From: Candidatus Gastranaerophilales bacterium
GTDB taxonomy: Bacteria; Cyanobacteriota; Vampirovibrionia; Gastranaerophilales; JAQUYY01
Direction: 5' to 3'
DNA length: 9,135 nucleotides
Assembly (NCBI GenBank): GCA_028691575.1
Contig: JAQUYY010000061.1
Span: 1-9,135 of the forward strand
This document shows positions 5,947 to 9,135 of the stretch, piece after piece. The first letter of the stretch is position 1. Each line of letters opens with the position of its first letter. The notes beneath the pieces were generated by a model that worked only from the letters and a program-made list of their open reading frames with translations, did no database searches and was not told the DNA's origin. Made by a program: the position numbers and the translations under genes.

Positions 5947-8830
5947 CTTCGCTTCCTTCCAACCAACTTTGACCTACTTGAATATCTATTTTTAAAGGAA
6001 CAGCAAACGGCTGTCCCAGCTCCATAGCTTCTTTAGTAAGTCTAACAGCCTGTTCTAATTCATTTTTAGGAACTTCTAAGACCAATTCGTCATGAACTTG
6101 AATTATCATTTTTGTTTGTAAATTATGCTGTTTTAATTTTTTTGATAATTCAATCATTGCAATTTTTATCAAATCAGCAGAAGTGCCTTGTAACGGTGCA
6201 TTTATAGCTGCTCTTTCGCCAAATTCTCTAATCAAACGGCTTCCGCTTGACAATTCATCATGTAAATATCGTTTTCTTCCGTAAATAGTTGTGACAAAAC
6301 CATTTTCATAAGCATATTGTTTGGTTTTTTGCATATATTCATTAATTTTTGGATAAGTTTCAAAATATTTATCAATAAAAGTTTTTGCCTCAGATGGAGT
6401 TATTCCTATAGCTTCTGATAGCCCATAGCTCGTTTGCCCATATATAATTCCGAAATTAACCGCTTTAGCTTTTCTTCTCATTTCTTTTGTAACATCTTCA
6501 ATAGGTACATCGAAGACCTTACTTGCCGTTGCTGTATGAATGTCAATATCACTGCAAAAAGCCTGCATAAGGTTCTTGTCCTGTGAAATATGAGCCAGCA
6601 ATCTCAATTCGATTTGAGAATAATCCGCAGATAAAATATAAAAATTTTCCTTATCAGAAGGCACAAATGCTGCTCTTATCCTGTTCCCGACTTCTGTTCG
6701 GATTGGAATATTTTGCATATTAGGGTTGCTACTAGATAATCTTCCCGTAGTTGTTACCGTTTGGTTAAAACTTGCATGAACACGATTGTCTTTAGGACTT
6801 ATTAATTCAGGCAAAGTATCAATATAAGTAGATTTTAGCTTTGATAAGTGTCTGTGTTCCAGTATTTTTTGGGCAATTTCATAATAATTAGCCAACGCTT
6901 CAAGAACTTTAGCACTTGTGCTGTATCCTGTTTTAGTTTTAGCCTTGCCTTTTGCCGGTAATCCTAATTTTTCAAAAAGAATATAGCCTACTTGTTTAGG
7001 GGAATTAACATTGAATTCCTCCCCGGCCATTTTGTAGATGGCTTTTTCTAAAATACTTATTTTTTCTTGTAATTCAACTGAAAATTTAGCTAAATAATCT
7101 TTATCTATGCAAACGCCAGCCCTTTCCATTTCGGCAAGAACTTTTGTTAAAGGAGTTTCAATATTATAAATCAAATCCTGTTCACAATCATCTGTATTCA
7201 AGGAATAATAAGCAGCAAGCTCAAGTGTAGCCTTTGCATCACAGCAGGCATAGTATGCAGCCTTGTCAATTTCGACTTTATCCATTGTAATTGCAGTATT
7301 TCCTGTTCCGATAAGTTCTTTTATATCCTGCATATCGTAATCCAGAAGAGCAAAAGCCTGTGCTTTTAGCCCATGTGCAGTTGTTGGCGCTTTTACATAG
7401 CTTGCAACCATTGTATCCATTAAAATTCCGTTTAAAGCAACGTTATAATTACTTAAAATATTAACTTCATATTTTGCATTTTGAAGAATTTTTTTTATTT
7501 GTTCATCTTCAAAAATTTCCTTTAATTCTTTAATAACAAAGTCTCTGTCAAGTTGAGTGCCATTTTGGTGACCGACAGGAATATAGGCAGTTTTTGTGCC
7601 TTCTTTAAAATTATTGTTTGCTTTAATTTTGGCATTATCAAGCACTATATTAACATTCCACCCGAATGATAATCCCACAAGGTCTGCCGCTAAAGGATTA
7701 ACGCTTGTTGTTTCCGTATCAAAAGAAAAGATTTTCGCATTTTTTAGCGATGTTATCATTATTTTTAATTTTTCTTCAGAATCAATAATCTCATAATCAG
7801 TATCAATCTCTCTTGTTAATTCTTTAATTTGATTAGAAATACCGAATAATCCTAATTGAAATTGGTCGGGGATTACCGATGGTTTTTGTTTTGGCTCAAT
7901 GGAAGCGAGTTTTTCTTCTATATCAGGCTTAATTCCGCCATTAAATGATTTTAAAATTTCAGGAAGCTGTTTTAATAAACCTCTAAATTCAACTTTCCTT
8001 AAAAACTCTATAACGTTCTCAACTTCAGGCATTTCAACATGTGTATGTACAAAATCAAAATCAATCGGTACATTTAAGTCAATCGTTGCTAAAAATTTGC
8101 TGGTTTTCGCGATTTCATGCCCTTCTTTAATTTTCTCTTTCAGGCTTTTCCCTGAAATTTCTTCCTCATGCTCAAAAACATTCTCTAAAGTATCATAATC
8201 TGTGAGCAGCTTAACCGCTGTTTTTTCTCCAATTCCTCTGATACCCGGAATATTATCGGAAGTATCCCCTCTAAGAGCTTTGTAATCAATTATTTGCTCC
8301 GGCCAAACTCCCATTTTTTGAAAAACCATGTTCCTGTTATATTCAATAAGTTCACCTTTCGAAGGAATGAGTACTTTTATAAATTCTTCTTTATCCACTA
8401 ACTGAAAAGAATCCTGATCCCCTGTCAAAATGTAAGATTTGTGTCCTAATTCTTTTGCTTTATGTGCAATTGTTCCGATTATATCATCAGCCTCAAAGCC
8501 TTTTAATTGATATACGGGAATGTCAAAGGTTTTTACCCCCTCAATCATTAGTCCCATCTGTTCTCTTAAGGTATCCGGCATGGCTGAACGATGAGCTTTA
8601 TACTCTGAATAGACCTCTGTTCTGAAGGTTTCACGCCCTGTGTCAAACGAAATTGCCATTGCATCAGGTTTAACCTTTTTTAGCAAATCAAATAACGCTT
8701 TAAAAAAACCGTAGATAGCCCAGGTTGGTTGCCCTGAAGAAGTTCTCATGCCTGTTCTTTCAAGAGCGTAATACATTCTGTATGCAAGGGCATGACCATC
8801 TATTAATATCAATGTTTTTTGTTTTTCCAC
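5924..8830 (-). CDS. polA: DNA polymerase I
   Basis: This enzyme fills gaps and removes RNA primers during replication and repair. All three domains are present in 968 residues, a slightly long version (E. coli is 928). The 5' nuclease (about 1-295) shows Asp11, FDTGRETFR (62-70), FEADD (112-116), TGDQD (136-140), RGDTSDNIPG (187-196) and a helix-hairpin-helix (about 194-206). The 3'-5' exonuclease (about 345-540) has DTET (371-374), NAKYE (451-455) and YACCD (527-531). In the polymerase domain, motif A is DYSQIELR (736-743). The O helix spans 785-798 with Arg785, Lys789, Phe793 and Tyr797. Motif C is QVHDE (911-915). Two oddities: the second exonuclease motif carries Glu455 where E. coli has Asp424, and the inter-domain linker contains QLGLF (325-329). 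The start is GTG with AGGAG seven bases upstream. Confidence 0.97.
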   Translation of the reverse strand: MEKQKTLILIDGHALAYRMYYALERTGMRTSSGQPTWAIYGFFKALFDLLKKVKPDAMAISFDTGRETFRTEVYSEYKAHRSAMPDTLREQMGLMIEGVKTFDIPVYQLKGFEADDIIGTIAHKAKELGHKSYILTGDQDSFQLVDKEEFIKVLIPSKGELIEYNRNMVFQKMGVWPEQIIDYKALRGDTSDNIPGIRGIGEKTAVKLLTDYDTLENVFEHEEEISGKSLKEKIKEGHEIAKTSKFLATIDLNVPIDFDFVHTHVEMPEVENVIEFLRKVEFRGLLKQLPEILKSFNGGIKPDIEEKLASIEPKQKPSVIPDQFQLGLFGISNQIKELTREIDTDYEIIDSEEKLKIMITSLKNAKIFSFDTETTSVNPLAADLVGLSFGWNVNIVLDNAKIKANNNFKEGTKTAYIPVGHQNGTQLDRDFVIKELKEIFEDEQIKKILQNAKYEVNILSNYNVALNGILMDTMVASYVKAPTTAHGLKAQAFALLDYDMQDIKELIGTGNTAITMDKVEIDKAAYYACCDAKATLELAAYYSLNTDDCEQDLIYNIETPLTKVLAEMERAGVCIDKDYLAKFSVELQEKISILEKAIYKMAGEEFNVNSPKQVGYILFEKLGLPAKGKAKTKTGYSTSAKVLEALANYYEIAQKILEHRHLSKLKSTYIDTLPELISPKDNRVHASFNQTVTTTGRLSSSNPNMQNIPIRTEVGNRIRAAFVPSDKENFYILSADYSQIELRLLAHISQDKNLMQAFCSDIDIHTATASKVFDVPIEDVTKEMRRKAKAVNFGIIYGQTSYGLSEAIGITPSEAKTFIDKYFETYPKINEYMQKTKQYAYENGFVTTIYGRKRYLHDELSSGSRLIREFGERAAINAPLQGTSADLIKIAMIELSKKLKQHNLQTKMIIQVHDELVLEVPKNELEQAVRLTKEAMELGQPFAVPLKIDIQVGQSWLEGSEDVPEFEV

Positions 8831-8837
8831 AACCGCA

Positions 8838-8842
8838 CTCCT
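8838..8842 (-). promoter_or_regulatory. Ribosome binding site fixing the polA GTG start
   Basis: On the minus strand AGGAG lies seven bases before the GTG at 8830-8828. This is the strongest Shine-Dalgarno match among the genes of the window. It supports GTG as the true start, because the protein beginning there runs directly into the conserved LILIDGHALAYR segment of the 5' nuclease. Confidence 0.8.
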
Positions 8843-8855
8843 ATTTAATTAGTTT

Positions 8856-8864
8856 ATTTTACCA
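8856..8864 (-). promoter_or_regulatory. Candidate extended -10 promoter for polA
   Basis: The minus strand reads TGGTAAAAT, a TGn extension plus a -10 hexamer with five of six consensus matches. It predicts a transcription start near 8849 and a leader of about 18 nt that still contains the AGGAG site. No clear -35 box lies 17 bp upstream. A second possible pair, TTGACT (8922-8917) with CATAAA (8898-8893), has 18 bp spacing. Confidence 0.4.
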
Positions 8865-8896
8865 AAAATCATCGTTAAATGTTGTTAATTTTTTTA

Positions 8897-8905
8897 TGTT
8901 ATATT
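8897..8905 (+). promoter_or_regulatory. Candidate extended -10 promoter for coaX
   Basis: TGTTATATT on the plus strand reads as TGn plus a five-of-six -10 hexamer, giving a start near 8912 and a leader of about 27 nt. An alternative is TTGTTA (8882-8887) with TTTTAT (8905-8910) at 17 bp spacing. The region is very AT-rich, so this is a candidate only. Confidence 0.35.
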
Positions 8906-8938
8906 TTTATCGGCAGAGTCAATGTAGAAAGAAAAATT

Positions 8939-9135
8939 ATGTTATTGGTAGCAGATATAGGAAATACAACCATTACACTTGGATTATACGACAATGAAAT
9001 ACTTGTTGATAATTGGAAAATGACAAGTGATAAAAATCGCTCCGAAGACGAATATGGTATTTTATTAAGAAATATACTATCCTACTCAGGTTATGCTCCA
9101 AAAATCACAGGTGCAATAATTTCAAGCGTAGTTAT
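8939..9135 (+). CDS. coaX: Type III pantothenate kinase, N-terminal part (cut by window end)
   Basis: CoaX phosphorylates pantothenate, the first committed step of coenzyme A synthesis, and uses an ASKHA (actin-like) fold, unlike the CoaA and PanK-II types. The 65 complete codons visible begin MLLVADIGNTTITLG, the CoaX phosphate-binding motif DxGNT at 6-10, with the catalytic-type Asp at position 6. They continue through W27, a RSEDEYG segment (34-40) and the GAIISSVV strand (58-65) that normally precedes a conserved Pro. Family members are about 250-260 residues, so roughly a quarter is visible. The purine-rich AGAAAG seven bases upstream is a modest ribosome binding site, and no in-frame start exists just upstream. 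The gene is divergent from polA across 108 bp. Confidence 0.92.
   Translation, partial: MLLVADIGNTTITLGLYDNEILVDNWKMTSDKNRSEDEYGILLRNILSYSGYAPKITGAIISSVV

Noticed and set aside
7596..8198. Two plus-strand open frames (7596-7796 and 7899-8198)
   Set aside because: Both are antisense to continuous, well-conserved polA sequence.
8725..8997. Plus-strand open frame of 90 codons spanning the polA-coaX intergenic region
   Set aside because: It covers the start of polA, the promoter region and the start of coaX in the wrong frame. CoaX motifs are in a different frame beginning at 8939.
1..9135. A novel defence, mobile or biosynthetic system
   Set aside because: Apart from two unknown single genes, every coding region matches a standard housekeeping family. 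There are no direct repeats, integrase, toxin-antitoxin pair or unusual enzyme cluster.

Overview
This 9.1 kb window is AT-rich bacterial chromosome carrying mostly housekeeping genes: cell-wall precursor synthesis, division, DNA replication/repair and coenzyme A synthesis. I see no tRNA, rRNA, CRISPR array, transposase, phage gene or defence system. The low GC, standard genetic code, A/T-ending codons, AGGA-type ribosome binding sites, compact gene spacing and style of the Mur/FtsQ/PolI/CoaX proteins would fit a non-photosynthetic relative of Cyanobacteria (Melainabacteria/Vampirovibrionia, Gastranaerophilales-like, often found in gut). That placement is an inference from overall look; an AT-rich Firmicute or another deep bacterial lineage cannot be excluded without a database search.

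Layout. (1) Positions 61-687, minus strand: a 208-residue protein of unknown function with two hydrophobic Gly/Ala-rich segments, followed by a clear intrinsic hairpin-plus-U-tract terminator at 11-47. (2) Positions 688-861: a divergent AT-rich promoter region containing a perfect TATAAT upstream of murC and an extended -10-like element facing the other way. (3) Positions 862-5254, plus strand: a tight murC-murB-ddl-ftsQ operon. The junctions are 16 nt overlap, 25 nt overlap and a 9 nt gap, so translation is probably coupled. (4) Positions 5255-5283: a short convergent junction with an ACTAGT inverted repeat. (5) Positions 5284-8830, minus strand: polA (full-length DNA polymerase I with all three domains), whose 3' end overlaps by 23 nt a gene for a small exported protein of unknown function. 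(6) Positions 8831-8938: a divergent promoter region. (7) Position 8939 to the window end, plus strand: the first 65 codons of coaX (type III pantothenate kinase), cut by the window edge.

How the genes work together. MurC adds L-Ala to UDP-MurNAc, which MurB makes from the enolpyruvyl precursor. Ddl makes the D-Ala-D-Ala that ends the same stem peptide. FtsQ is the membrane scaffold of the divisome that uses the resulting lipid II at the septum. This is a shortened dcw (division/cell wall) cluster that stops at ftsQ, with no ftsA or ftsZ after it. polA and coaX are separate housekeeping units.

Most worth a second look: a QLGLF sliding-clamp-binding-like pentapeptide in the linker of DNA polymerase I, a conservative Asp-to-Glu change at one proofreading-site position of the same enzyme, and the two unrecognised proteins. 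I found no convincing evidence of an undescribed multi-gene system here.
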